Shown here one piece after another: positions 25,466-35,413 of a stretch of DNA of 64,000 nucleotides. Under the pieces are notes generated by a model. It did not search any database. It saw nothing but the letters and a program-made list of their open reading frames with translations, and was not told the DNA's origin. Within the stretch, counting starts at the first letter, position 1, and the number at the start of each line of letters is the position of its first letter. Made by a program: the position numbers and the translations under genes. The DNA comes from JAEUIE01 sp046350055 (GTDB lineage: Bacteria; Planctomycetota; Planctomycetia; Gemmatales; HRBIN36): contig JAXMBC010000001.1 in assembly GCA_046350055.1 (NCBI GenBank), positions 1,426,001-1,490,000 on the forward strand, read 5' to 3'.

Positions 25466-26074
25466 ATGTCTCTCGTCATACTTGATTATGGCATCGGCAA
25501 TCTGCGGAGCGTGCAGAAAGCCTTCGAAGCCATCGGTACACCTGCACTGATTACCGATGATCCGCAAAAAGTCGCTGAGGCGGATCGGGTCGTGCTCCCC
25601 GGCGTCGGTGCTTTTGCCGACTGCATGGCCAAGTACACAGCAGCAGGCTTTCATCCCGTGGTGACAGATCACCTTCGCCAAGAGAAACCCTTCCTCGGCA
25701 TCTGTGTCGGAATGCAGATGCTATTCACCACTGGTTACGAGAACGGCACTCATGCCGGCCTGGGCATCTTCCCCGGCGAAGTGGTGCGATTTCCCAGCGA
25801 GCCGGGCTTCAAGGTGCCGCACATGGGTTGGAACCAGGTGCAGGCTGTCGGGGAACATTCCTTAGGTCGGGCAGTGCCGCCGGGAAGCTGGTTCTACTTT
25901 GTGCATTCCTATTACTGTGTGCCCGCAGATCCCTCGATCATTGCCTTCGAGACCGACTATGTCGTCCGTTTCTGTGCCGCCGTTCAGCGGGGCCGCCTGA
26001 TGGCTACCCAGTTTCACCCGGAAAAGAGCCAGGCTGCGGGGCTGCAACTGCTCAAGGCCTTTTCCGAACTCTAA
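25466..26074 (+). CDS. hisH: Imidazole glycerol phosphate synthase, glutaminase subunit
   Basis: 202 residues, standard for HisH. It hydrolyses glutamine and passes ammonia to HisF in histidine biosynthesis. The class I amidotransferase triad is present: Cys80 in FLGICVGMQMLF, and His184/Glu186 in ATQFHPEKS. The oxyanion region LPGVGAFADCM and the WNQV and FYFVHSYY segments are typical. hisF and hisA are not adjacent. The next gene starts 24 bases downstream on the same strand and may be co-transcribed. Confidence 0.95.
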   Translation: MSLVILDYGIGNLRSVQKAFEAIGTPALITDDPQKVAEADRVVLPGVGAFADCMAKYTAAGFHPVVTDHLRQEKPFLGICVGMQMLFTTGYENGTHAGLGIFPGEVVRFPSEPGFKVPHMGWNQVQAVGEHSLGRAVPPGSWFYFVHSYYCVPADPSIIAFETDYVVRFCAAVQRGRLMATQFHPEKSQAAGLQLLKAFSEL

Positions 26075-26098
26075 CGCCAAACGCCCTGGGAGTCGACC

Positions 26099-26596
26099 AT
26101 GCTGCGTATCCGTGACTACTACCAGGCCGCCAATGCTACTGTCGTGGGCAATGTCCATCTCAGTACCGGCGTCAATATCTGGTACGGCTGCGTCATCCGT
26201 GGCGATGTGGATCGCATCACGCTCGGCAAGAACGTCAACATCCAGGATCTCACCATGATCCATTGCGACCCCGGCTTCCCCAACGAGTTGGAAGAGGGCG
26301 TTGTCGTCGGTCACTCCGCCATTATCCATGGCAGCAAAATCGGTCGCGATACGCTCATCGGCATGGGAGCCTGCCTGCTGGGCCGCAGCATTATTGGCAA
26401 GGAATGCATCATAGCTGCCAGAGCGCTCATTCCCGAAGGCGTCGTTATCCCCGACCGCTCGCTGGTGATGGGCATGCCCGGTAAAGTGGTCCGGCAGGTG
26501 ACAGATGAAGAGGTTGCCCGTATCCGCCAGCTCAATCAGCACTACCTGGCCACGTCCGAAGCCCACGCCGCTGGCAAGTACCCACCCGTCCAGTAA
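26099..26596 (+). CDS. Gamma-carbonic anhydrase-like hexapeptide protein
   Basis: 165 residues folding as a left-handed beta-helix: imperfect hexapeptide repeats run from VVGNVHLSTGVNIWYGCVIRGDVDRITLGKNVNIQD to IIGKECIIAARALIPEGVVIPDRSLVMGMPGKVVR. Three histidines at the canonical zinc sites (His55, His72 and His77 in MIHCDPG and GHSAIIHGSKIG) match the gamma-class carbonic anhydrase/YrdA group. The Arg/Asp pair in RGDVD is conserved too. Activity as an anhydrase cannot be assured, since many YrdA-type proteins are inactive. Confidence 0.88.
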   Translation: MLRIRDYYQAANATVVGNVHLSTGVNIWYGCVIRGDVDRITLGKNVNIQDLTMIHCDPGFPNELEEGVVVGHSAIIHGSKIGRDTLIGMGACLLGRSIIGKECIIAARALIPEGVVIPDRSLVMGMPGKVVRQVTDEEVARIRQLNQHYLATSEAHAAGKYPPVQ

Positions 26597-26885
26597 ATCT
26601 AGCCGTAACGACTGAAGGTGTCAGTGACCGGGGGTACATGATTCAAGGTGAAACGGAAGAGTTCTACTGCCGAAAGACATCATTCATCTGCTACAAAGAA
26701 ACGACTTGCCGTCCAGCATATCCCCTACCATTGCACGTCAACCGGTTGTCACTCCCTGCTTTTGCGGGTGGACAGCTACCGTCAGGCTCCTATCTTTTCT
26801 CTGTAGCGATGAAGGCTATCTGAGAATACTCCACGGGCCACGGCCTGTTACCTCTCCAGTTACCATTCGTTAGGAAACGCTCGAC

Positions 26886-29402
<2,517 letters not shown>

Positions 29403-29431
29403 ACAGTAGTGGATTGCTGTGAACATCTTCC

Positions 29432-29463
29432 AGGGCGTTGCAAGCGATTGCAACGCCCTTGTT
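29432..29463 (+). terminator. Intrinsic terminator after the pyrophosphatase
   Basis: AGGGCGTTGCAA (29432-29443) and TTGCAACGCCCT (29448-29459) form a perfect 12-base stem with the loop GCGA, followed by TGTTGCTT. Lies 30 bases after the hppA stop and before the convergent MauE gene. Confidence 0.8.
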
Positions 29464-29485
29464 GCTTCAGGCGAGTAGTCCTGGC

Positions 29486-30202
29486 CTACATGAAGAGCAT
29501 CAAGGCCGACATGGAGACCATCAGCAAATCCTCCACCAGGGTGATGCTCGACATGGGGAGGTTAAAGACAGTGCCCAGGCAGGCACATTGAATCGTCTTG
29601 CGGGCCAGCAGGCTCTGCACTACTCCGATGGTGCTGACCCCCATCACGACGAGAGTAATTACATTGACGATGACCGGTTGCCAGTGAAGGATATAGGCGA
29701 TGCCCAGGCCCAATTCGATGAAGGGGTAAGCCAGGCCGTATAGCCGGGAGCGCCGGGCCACGACATCGTAGGTGCGGTAAGCGTCAGCAAACTTCTGCAG
29801 GTTGAGCAGCTTGAAGAAGGAAAAGACAAGGAAGAAGCCAGCCATGAAGTGACGCATGGCCCGCTCAAGATGGAAGCTGCCTGCAGCCAGTTCGATGGTG
29901 GCAGTGATGCCCAGAAGATAAAGAAGAATAAGGAGCAGCGGGAAGTAGCTTGCCGTGGGCTGCGCGGGGTTGCTCGCAGCTGTTTCGTTGAGTTCCGTCA
30001 GCACACGGTACTCGGTAGCCTGCAGGATGGCGTTCACTTGCCCCAGGCTGAGTGGCTCGCGACTTTCCACGGACAGCACCTTCTGTGGAGATTCTGTTTC
30101 TATTGACCAGGTGGTAATCGCCGGGGTTGCGTCGAGAAGCGGCTGGATGGTGGCGATGCAGCCTGCACAGCGGAGATTCGTGGAGAAGCGTTGCGTGGGC
30201 AT
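29486..30202 (-). CDS. HMA domain fused to a MauE/DoxX-like membrane protein
   Basis: 238 residues. The first 70 residues form a heavy-metal-associated domain with the CxxC pair Cys12/Cys15 (NLRCAGCIATIQPLL) and the S-V-S-E-S strand. The remainder has four transmembrane helices (ASYFPLLLILLYLLGITATIELA, FMAGFFLVFSFFKLL, GLAYPFIELGLGIAYI, VIVNVITLVVMGVSTIGVVQSLL) with a C-A-C motif (TIQCACLGTVFNLPMS), as in MauE/DoxX-like proteins that assist thiol-disulfide or metal handling. It may move copper or a redox equivalent across the membrane. Substrate inferred. Confidence 0.78.
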   Translation of the reverse strand: MPTQRFSTNLRCAGCIATIQPLLDATPAITTWSIETESPQKVLSVESREPLSLGQVNAILQATEYRVLTELNETAASNPAQPTASYFPLLLILLYLLGITATIELAAGSFHLERAMRHFMAGFFLVFSFFKLLNLQKFADAYRTYDVVARRSRLYGLAYPFIELGLGIAYILHWQPVIVNVITLVVMGVSTIGVVQSLLARKTIQCACLGTVFNLPMSSITLVEDLLMVSMSALMLFM

Positions 30203-30288
30203 GGTTTGGCTCCCTGTGCAGTAGCGGTATACGGTATTTTACAGGTATGCTAAGCTAATCCCATTACCAGCTCCCGGGGAGTCGCGTC

Positions 30289-30840
30289 ATGCGATACGTC
30301 ATCAGTGCCTTCCTGCTCGTGGTCCATCTACAGTCGTCCCAGGCTCAGTTTGCCAGCGAACGCAATACAGGTGCTCCTGCAGCAGCTGGCAACGATGCAC
30401 TCACCGCTCTCAACCGTGACCTGATGGAAGCACGCGATCTGCTCAAACGCTTCCCTGCCACAGCCAATCGCGACAAGATGGAGCTGCTCCTGACCCGCAT
30501 GGAACTGCAACTGAAGCAACTTGCTCCCCGACTGGCCACGGGTGAGAAACCTCGTCCCATGTCACTGGATGATTTCAACCGTTTCCTCAATAGCATCCGT
30601 GGTCAGTCGTTCGACAAGGATAAATACAGCTTCCTGGAGAACTTCATGCCTGGCCGGTTTATCAATTGTGAGCAGGCGACCACGATCCTCAAACTCTTCA
30701 GCTTCGACAACGACCGCATCCGCGCCGCGGTCTATCTGCACGGGTTCGTGACCGACCCGGAAAACTTCCATCAAACACTCTCGGTCTTTGCCTTTGATAC
30801 GAGCAGGAAGACCGTGATGGAACGGGTGAGGAAGAAGTAG
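30289..30840 (+). CDS. Secreted DUF4476-like protein
   Basis: 183 residues with a signal peptide (MRYVISAFLLVVHLQSSQAQ). The first half is helical (DALTALNRDLMEARDLLKRFPATANRDKMELLLTRMELQLKQ). The second half matches DUF4476: FNRFLNSIRGQSFDKDKYSFLENFMPGRFINCEQATTILKLFSFDNDRIRAAVYLHGFVTDPENFHQTLSVFAFD. The domain occurs in secreted proteins of several phyla and has no defined role. GGGGAG stands before the ATG. Its stop and that of the next gene are adjacent. Confidence 0.75.
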   Translation: MRYVISAFLLVVHLQSSQAQFASERNTGAPAAAGNDALTALNRDLMEARDLLKRFPATANRDKMELLLTRMELQLKQLAPRLATGEKPRPMSLDDFNRFLNSIRGQSFDKDKYSFLENFMPGRFINCEQATTILKLFSFDNDRIRAAVYLHGFVTDPENFHQTLSVFAFDTSRKTVMERVRKK

Positions 30841-31806
30841 TTACTTCTTCATATGCTCAATCACATGCTGCAATGCATCGTAGATAAAGAATGCAGCAGT
30901 GTAGTGCCCAGCGTCATACCAGACGATCTTCGGCTGGCCCAGTGCTTCCCACATCTTCTTGCAGGCTGAGGGAGGCACCACCTCGTCCTTGCTGGCGGCG
31001 ATCATCAGTACCTGGCGATCCTTCAGATTTGCTGCCCGGGTCAATGGGTCGGCGATGGAGACGATCTTTTCCAGTTTCTCCCTGCTACCACCGGTGGCGT
31101 GATAGAGGAGTCGCAGCGGGGCACCCTGGGGATGATCGTAGAAGGCATCGACGAGTCCGCCACCGCCGAGCACGATGGCTACCTTCTTGAAACGGGGGTC
31201 CATCTCAGCCGTGAGAGTGCCCATGAAGGAGCCGAGCGAGGTGCCGACCACACCGAGCCGGGCGGCATCAACTTCAGCACGCGAAGCGAGCCAGGCACCG
31301 GCGAGGCGGATGTCGAGTACGGTTTGCCGCACCGCGGCCAGTGTGTGTTCGACATTGGGCATCAGCAGACGCACTTTGGAATTGGCTGGCCGGCGGGGGC
31401 CGTAATAAGCCATCTGCACGAACAGGCAGGCGATGCCCTTGCGGGCGAGAAAGCTCGACTGGATCTTGGAAAGTTTCTGGTCGCCTCCCAGGATGTCAAG
31501 CACCACGGTGGCAGGAAATGGCCCGTTGCCTACCGGGCGATACCAGAGGCAATGCACCGTATTGTTTTCTTCATACTTGGTAACGACGGAGGAAGGGAAC
31601 TTCAGTTCAAAGACCTGGTAGCCTTCCTTGCTGTAGTCGTGCTTGAGCTTCATTTCGTACTTGAAGGCAAACGGGTCGAGTTGATACTCTCGAGGGACGT
31701 TCTGTTGATCGCCTATTGGAGCAAACTGTACGGTGCCATGCTGCCAGTCGTCAGCGTGAAGAGCGAGAGGAAACAACAGCAGGCACAGGCAAGCACGCAT
31801 ATGCAT
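30841..31806 (-). CDS. Secreted alpha/beta hydrolase, dienelactone-hydrolase-like
   Basis: 321 residues with a signal peptide (MHMRACLCLLLFPLALHA). The nucleophile elbow is GTSLG (VVGTSLGSFMGTL), the acid lies in ASKDEVVPP, and the histidine in YDAGHYTAAFF, giving a standard Ser-Asp-His triad. The core WYRPVGNGPFPATVVLDILGG resembles acetyl xylan esterase/dienelactone hydrolase-like enzymes. It is probably a periplasmic esterase of unknown substrate. It is tail-to-tail with the DUF4476 gene, with no gap. Confidence 0.82.
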   Translation of the reverse strand: MHMRACLCLLLFPLALHADDWQHGTVQFAPIGDQQNVPREYQLDPFAFKYEMKLKHDYSKEGYQVFELKFPSSVVTKYEENNTVHCLWYRPVGNGPFPATVVLDILGGDQKLSKIQSSFLARKGIACLFVQMAYYGPRRPANSKVRLLMPNVEHTLAAVRQTVLDIRLAGAWLASRAEVDAARLGVVGTSLGSFMGTLTAEMDPRFKKVAIVLGGGGLVDAFYDHPQGAPLRLLYHATGGSREKLEKIVSIADPLTRAANLKDRQVLMIAASKDEVVPPSACKKMWEALGQPKIVWYDAGHYTAAFFIYDALQHVIEHMKK

Positions 31807-31873
31807 ATCAACCTCAAGTAACTACACCCTATTCTACCCTGCCACTTCTTGCGAGAGCAAGGGCGGACACCAG

Positions 31874-33097
31874 CTAGGCTGAGAAGGGGGTCAACTCGTC
31901 CCGAAGCTGGTGAAGCTCTGCTATCTGGGCAAGGGAAATGGGCATCAGCTGGCCAGGCTGCGGTTTGACAGGCATGCAGATGTGGAGGACGTTCTGCAGC
32001 AATTGCCCTACACCTTCTCCAGATTGAGCGGAAACGACATGATCGACTGGTACGGTGTTGCGACGTGGCAAATCGGCCTTCGTGCCAATAGTTAGCGCAG
32101 GCTTCAGCACAGGGGCAGAGGTGCTGGGCTCATGTAGATCTTCCAGCCAGAGAACGACATCAGCATCGTTGCCCGCCAGACGGGTGTGAGCCATCCCCGC
32201 TTGCTCGAGAGGATCTTCAGAATGCCTGAGCCCGGCACTATCCAGGAACTCAATGGGGTAACCATCACAAACCACGATGCCGGAGATCACATCGCGGGTG
32301 GTGCCGGGGATGCTGGAAGTAATGGCCCGCTGATAGCCGACCAGGGCATTGAGCAGGCTGCTCTTACCCACATTAGGAGGGCCCGCCAGTAACACTTTCC
32401 AGGGGGTGACCAGGTGCAGCCCCAGTGAGGCCCAACGCAGCAGCTCGTTCACTTGTTGCAAAGCAGCCTGGCGATCAGGCAATTGCTTCAGAGCATGGAG
32501 TCGCTGAGGCAACGCCCTGCCACACTGATCGAGCAGATGACTGGCGGTCGTCTTCGTTAATGCATGAGGCAGCAACCGTTCCGTCTCATCTGGCAACCAT
32601 TCGTTCCATGGCACCAACTGGCAACCCAGTTGTTCCAGAAAGCGCAGGCACCAGGCGACGACACCCGGCCCGCCGTGGAGTTGCAGTTCGACATATTGCT
32701 CGCTGGCATCACCCTGCAGCAGCAGAATAATTTCATCCCCCTGCCCGTCCGCTGTGAGAGTGCCGAAAGTCAACGTGGGCCTGGTGCCAGCTACAGGAGT
32801 GTGCCGCCGAGCCTGGAAGTAGGGTGCCAGCAGCGGCCAGACATCCGGGCCACGCAGCGCAATGACAGCCAGCGCCCCGGCACCGGGAGGTGTGAGAAGG
32901 CAGGCCACACGATGGGGGGAACGTTCCTCACGGATGGTTGTTTCTGCAGCAGTTGAAGCAGTCGGCAGTTGATGCACTGCAGTGTTCCTTGCATCAGTTG
33001 CGTTGAGCAGACGCAGCGGCTCAGTACGACTTGCATACCCTACGCGATACGTAGTATTCCCTGCAATGCCAGCCATGGCTCCTGTACGGTCTTCCAC
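31874..33097 (-). CDS. MnmE/TrmE-like GTPase, lacking the C-terminal Cys motif
   Basis: Up to 407 residues. An N-terminal tetrahydrofolate-type fold (PHRVACLLTPPGAGALAVIALRGPDVWPLL) is followed by a helical domain and a G domain with G1 GPPNVGKSSLLNAL, the switch segment SSIPGTTRD, G3 DSAGLR and G4 TKAD. The sequence ends ELTPFSA without the C-I-G-K motif that forms the catalytic cysteine of canonical MnmE, so tRNA-modification activity is uncertain. The GTG at 33097 overlaps coaX by 58 bases; GTG 32977, with AAGGA before it, is the better start and avoids overlap. It follows coaX and obg in one cluster. Confidence 0.8.
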   Translation of the reverse strand: MEDRTGAMAGIAGNTTYRVGYASRTEPLRLLNATDARNTAVHQLPTASTAAETTIREERSPHRVACLLTPPGAGALAVIALRGPDVWPLLAPYFQARRHTPVAGTRPTLTFGTLTADGQGDEIILLLQGDASEQYVELQLHGGPGVVAWCLRFLEQLGCQLVPWNEWLPDETERLLPHALTKTTASHLLDQCGRALPQRLHALKQLPDRQAALQQVNELLRWASLGLHLVTPWKVLLAGPPNVGKSSLLNALVGYQRAITSSIPGTTRDVISGIVVCDGYPIEFLDSAGLRHSEDPLEQAGMAHTRLAGNDADVVLWLEDLHEPSTSAPVLKPALTIGTKADLPRRNTVPVDHVVSAQSGEGVGQLLQNVLHICMPVKPQPGQLMPISLAQIAELHQLRDELTPFSA

Positions 33098-33771
33098 GGA
33101 AGCAGTGGCTGCAAGGCTGGTCCGTCGCCACCTGTCAGATAAATGGTGGGACTGTGCAGCAATGGCTGCATGCTGTTCACACAGCCAATAATGCCACCGA
33201 CAACAGCCTGCACCACGCCGGCATGCATGGCGTCTTCGGTGTTCTTTCCGGGCAGCCGCGGTGCGGGTGGTGCTGCATCTATCATGGGCAGCTTGGCCGT
33301 GTACTCGTGCAGGCTTTTGGCCATCAGGCGCAGACCGGGGAAAATCGCACCACCCAGAAACGCGCCATCCGCATCGACGGCATCCACCGTCACGGCAGAA
33401 CCTGCCGAAATGATGATGGCAGGTTTACTGGGAACAGCCAGAGCATTCAGCAGCCGGTCACGGCCCACCCGTTCCGGTTCATCGACATGGATGACAAGAG
33501 GCAGTGGCGTGCTGGCATCCACTACGCGGTAGTTCTGCTGATGTTGCGCAAGCCAGTCGGCAAACTTGTTGATGATGGGTGGATTGGAGCCGGAGAGGGT
33601 CCAGGGTACCCGCAGGCTGAGCAGGCTGCTCACCGGTTTATGCCGCCAGGGCTGATACGCGCAGTCTTCCAGTGCATAGGTGCTGACTTCAAGAATCTGC
33701 CCGGCCTGCACGGTGCCCAGCTTGCACTGGCTGTTCCCCACATCCACCACAATGTGATCGATCTGCTTCAT
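33040..33771 (-). CDS. coaX: Type III pantothenate kinase
   Basis: 243 residues. The ASKHA-fold signature is clear: an N-terminal phosphate-binding strand IVVDVGNSQCKLG, GRDRLLNALAV, and SAGSAVTVDAVDADGAFLGGAIFPGLRLM with the acidic catalytic region. CoaX phosphorylates pantothenate in the first step of coenzyme A synthesis. Its ATG overlaps the obg stop by four bases (33768-33771), so it is translated with obg. Confidence 0.93.
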   Translation of the reverse strand: MKQIDHIVVDVGNSQCKLGTVQAGQILEVSTYALEDCAYQPWRHKPVSSLLSLRVPWTLSGSNPPIINKFADWLAQHQQNYRVVDASTPLPLVIHVDEPERVGRDRLLNALAVPSKPAIIISAGSAVTVDAVDADGAFLGGAIFPGLRLMAKSLHEYTAKLPMIDAAPPAPRLPGKNTEDAMHAGVVQAVVGGIIGCVNSMQPLLHSPTIYLTGGDGPALQPLLPWKTVQEPWLALQGILRIA

Positions 33772-34850
33772 GGCGATGCGGATTCCACCGAGGGTTCCAC
33801 CTGCGCTGCAGGCATATCGGGAAAGGGCCTCTGCGTCGGCTGGCTGGGTGCCTGTTCCAGCCGGGTGGTTTTCACAATGTCCATCACCTGGTTAACGAGT
33901 TGCGACAGACCCTGTCCAGTCGCTGCCGACACTCCCAGGACGGGCTTGCCCAGCTCCTGCTCCAGGCGCTGACGTACGGATTCGCTCTCCGTGAGTTCCG
34001 ATTTGCTGATGGCCAGCACTTCGGGCTTGTTTGTCAGTTCCTTGCTGTACAGGTTGAGTTCGTTGCGAATCGAGCGGTAGTTGGCAATGGGATCAGAACC
34101 ATCGGTGGGGAATGGTTCAACAAGATGGATCAGCACCCGTGTGCGTTCGACATGCCGTAGAAATTCCAGCCCCAGCCCGACACCAGTATGTGCGCCTTCG
34201 ATCAACCCCGGCAAATCGGCCAGAACAAAGCCATGTTCATGACCAAACTGCACCACCCCCAGGTTCGGGAACTTCGTGGTGAAGGGATAGTCTGCAATTT
34301 CAGGCTGAGCGCGTGTCAAACGGCTGAGCATGGTCGACTTGCCTGCGTTCGGCAATCCCACCAGGCCGACATCGGCGATCAGCTTCAGTTCCAGGACGAT
34401 CCAGCGCTCTTCACCATCTTCACCGGGTTCAGCTTCGCGAGGCGAGCGGTTGATGGAGGTGGCAAAGTGGCGGTTGCCTCGGCCGCCTCGGCCACCCTTG
34501 GCCACGATGACTTCATCGTTTGGTTCGGTCAGATCCTTGAGGATGTGTCCACGGTCGCGGTCGCGAATCACCGTTCCAGGCGGAACAATGATGATGCGGT
34601 CTTCCCCCATGTGCCCATGGCGATTATTGACTCCACCATCACCGCCGTTCTCGGCTCGCCAGTGTTTGATGTGTGAAACGGCAGCAAGACTGTCGGTGCC
34701 CGGGATGGCCCGGATGATGACATTGCCCCCATTGCCGCCATCGCCCCCTTCCGGCGGCCCTTTCATAACATATTTCGCCCGGTAGAAGCTGACCTTCCCC
34801 CGGCCGCCATGACCACCCTTCACGAAGAGAATCACTCGATCAACGAACAT
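33768..34850 (-). CDS. obg: Obg-family ribosome-associated GTPase
   Basis: 360 residues. The glycine-rich Obg domain opens the protein (MFVDRVILFVKGGHGGRGKVSFYRAKYVMKGPPEGGDGGNGG), followed by a G domain with G1 GLPNAGKSTML, G3 DLPGLIEGAH and a G4 written SKSE (AISKSEL) in place of the commoner NKxD. It takes part in large-subunit assembly and growth control. It follows rpmA, a common order, but a terminator hairpin separates the two. There is no recognised C-terminal extension. Confidence 0.95.
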   Translation of the reverse strand: MFVDRVILFVKGGHGGRGKVSFYRAKYVMKGPPEGGDGGNGGNVIIRAIPGTDSLAAVSHIKHWRAENGGDGGVNNRHGHMGEDRIIIVPPGTVIRDRDRGHILKDLTEPNDEVIVAKGGRGGRGNRHFATSINRSPREAEPGEDGEERWIVLELKLIADVGLVGLPNAGKSTMLSRLTRAQPEIADYPFTTKFPNLGVVQFGHEHGFVLADLPGLIEGAHTGVGLGLEFLRHVERTRVLIHLVEPFPTDGSDPIANYRSIRNELNLYSKELTNKPEVLAISKSELTESESVRQRLEQELGKPVLGVSAATGQGLSQLVNQVMDIVKTTRLEQAPSQPTQRPFPDMPAAQVEPSVESASP

Positions 34851-34861
34851 GAGATACTCAA

Positions 34862-34886
34862 TAAAAAAGGGTGGCCCAGGCCACCC
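34862..34886 (-). terminator. Intrinsic terminator between rpmA and obg
   Basis: On the minus strand, GGGTGGCC and GGCCACCC (34869-34886 on the plus strand) form an 8-base stem with a 2-base loop, followed by TTTTTTAT (34861-34868). Lies after rpmA and 11 bases before the obg start, so it could reduce read-through into obg. Confidence 0.7.
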
Positions 34887-34982
34887 ATGACACTACTCGG
34901 TTGTGGGTCAGGATTCCAATCCTGACTGAAGAAGTGGATTCACATCCTGTCTGGATGCAATCCTGCTTCACGTTGGTAGCTG

Positions 34983-35249
34983 CTATTTTGCAGCAACAGC
35001 AACATCGCCTGTCTTGACGTTAACACGGCGACCTTCCTGATCGAAGTAGACCGTGCCAGCGGCAAGAGCGAAGAGGGTGTAGTCACTACCACAGCCAACG
35101 TTGCGACCTGGGTGGTACTGTGTACCGCGCTGGCGAATGATGATACCGCCAGCTTTCACAGCTGCACCGCCGTAGACTTTAACACCACGATACTGTGGAT
35201 TGGAATCGCGACCGTTGCGGGTAGAACCTTGACCCTTTTTATGTGCCAT
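34983..35249 (-). CDS. rpmA: 50S ribosomal protein L27
   Basis: 88 residues, the full-length L27: MAHKKGQGSTRNGRDSNPQYRGVKVYGG, then VKAGGIIIRQRGTQYHPGRNVGCGSDYTLFAL. The N-terminal tail reaches the peptidyl-transferase centre. The normal upstream neighbour rplU (L21) is not present on the minus strand; the next gene upstream is a coiled-coil protein. A strong hairpin follows, then obg. Confidence 0.97.
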   Translation of the reverse strand: MAHKKGQGSTRNGRDSNPQYRGVKVYGGAAVKAGGIIIRQRGTQYHPGRNVGCGSDYTLFALAAGTVYFDQEGRRVNVKTGDVAVAAK

Positions 35250-35413
35250 GACACTGCCTCAATGCGCTGATGAGTGGGAGAGAAATGATACAGGGAACCA
35301 GGGAAATGTCCAGCGACAGGGTGAAGAACGAGCCCAGCGAAGGCCTGATGATGTGCCATACGCACCCGTAAACCCAATGTATGCAATGGTTTACGTTGAT
35401 TGTCGTTTACGTG

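Noticed and set aside
26597..26885. Gap before hppA examined for a riboswitch or small gene
   Set aside because: A 61-codon frame here has no homology signal, and no long paired structure was seen apart from the ribosome-binding site AGGAAACG.
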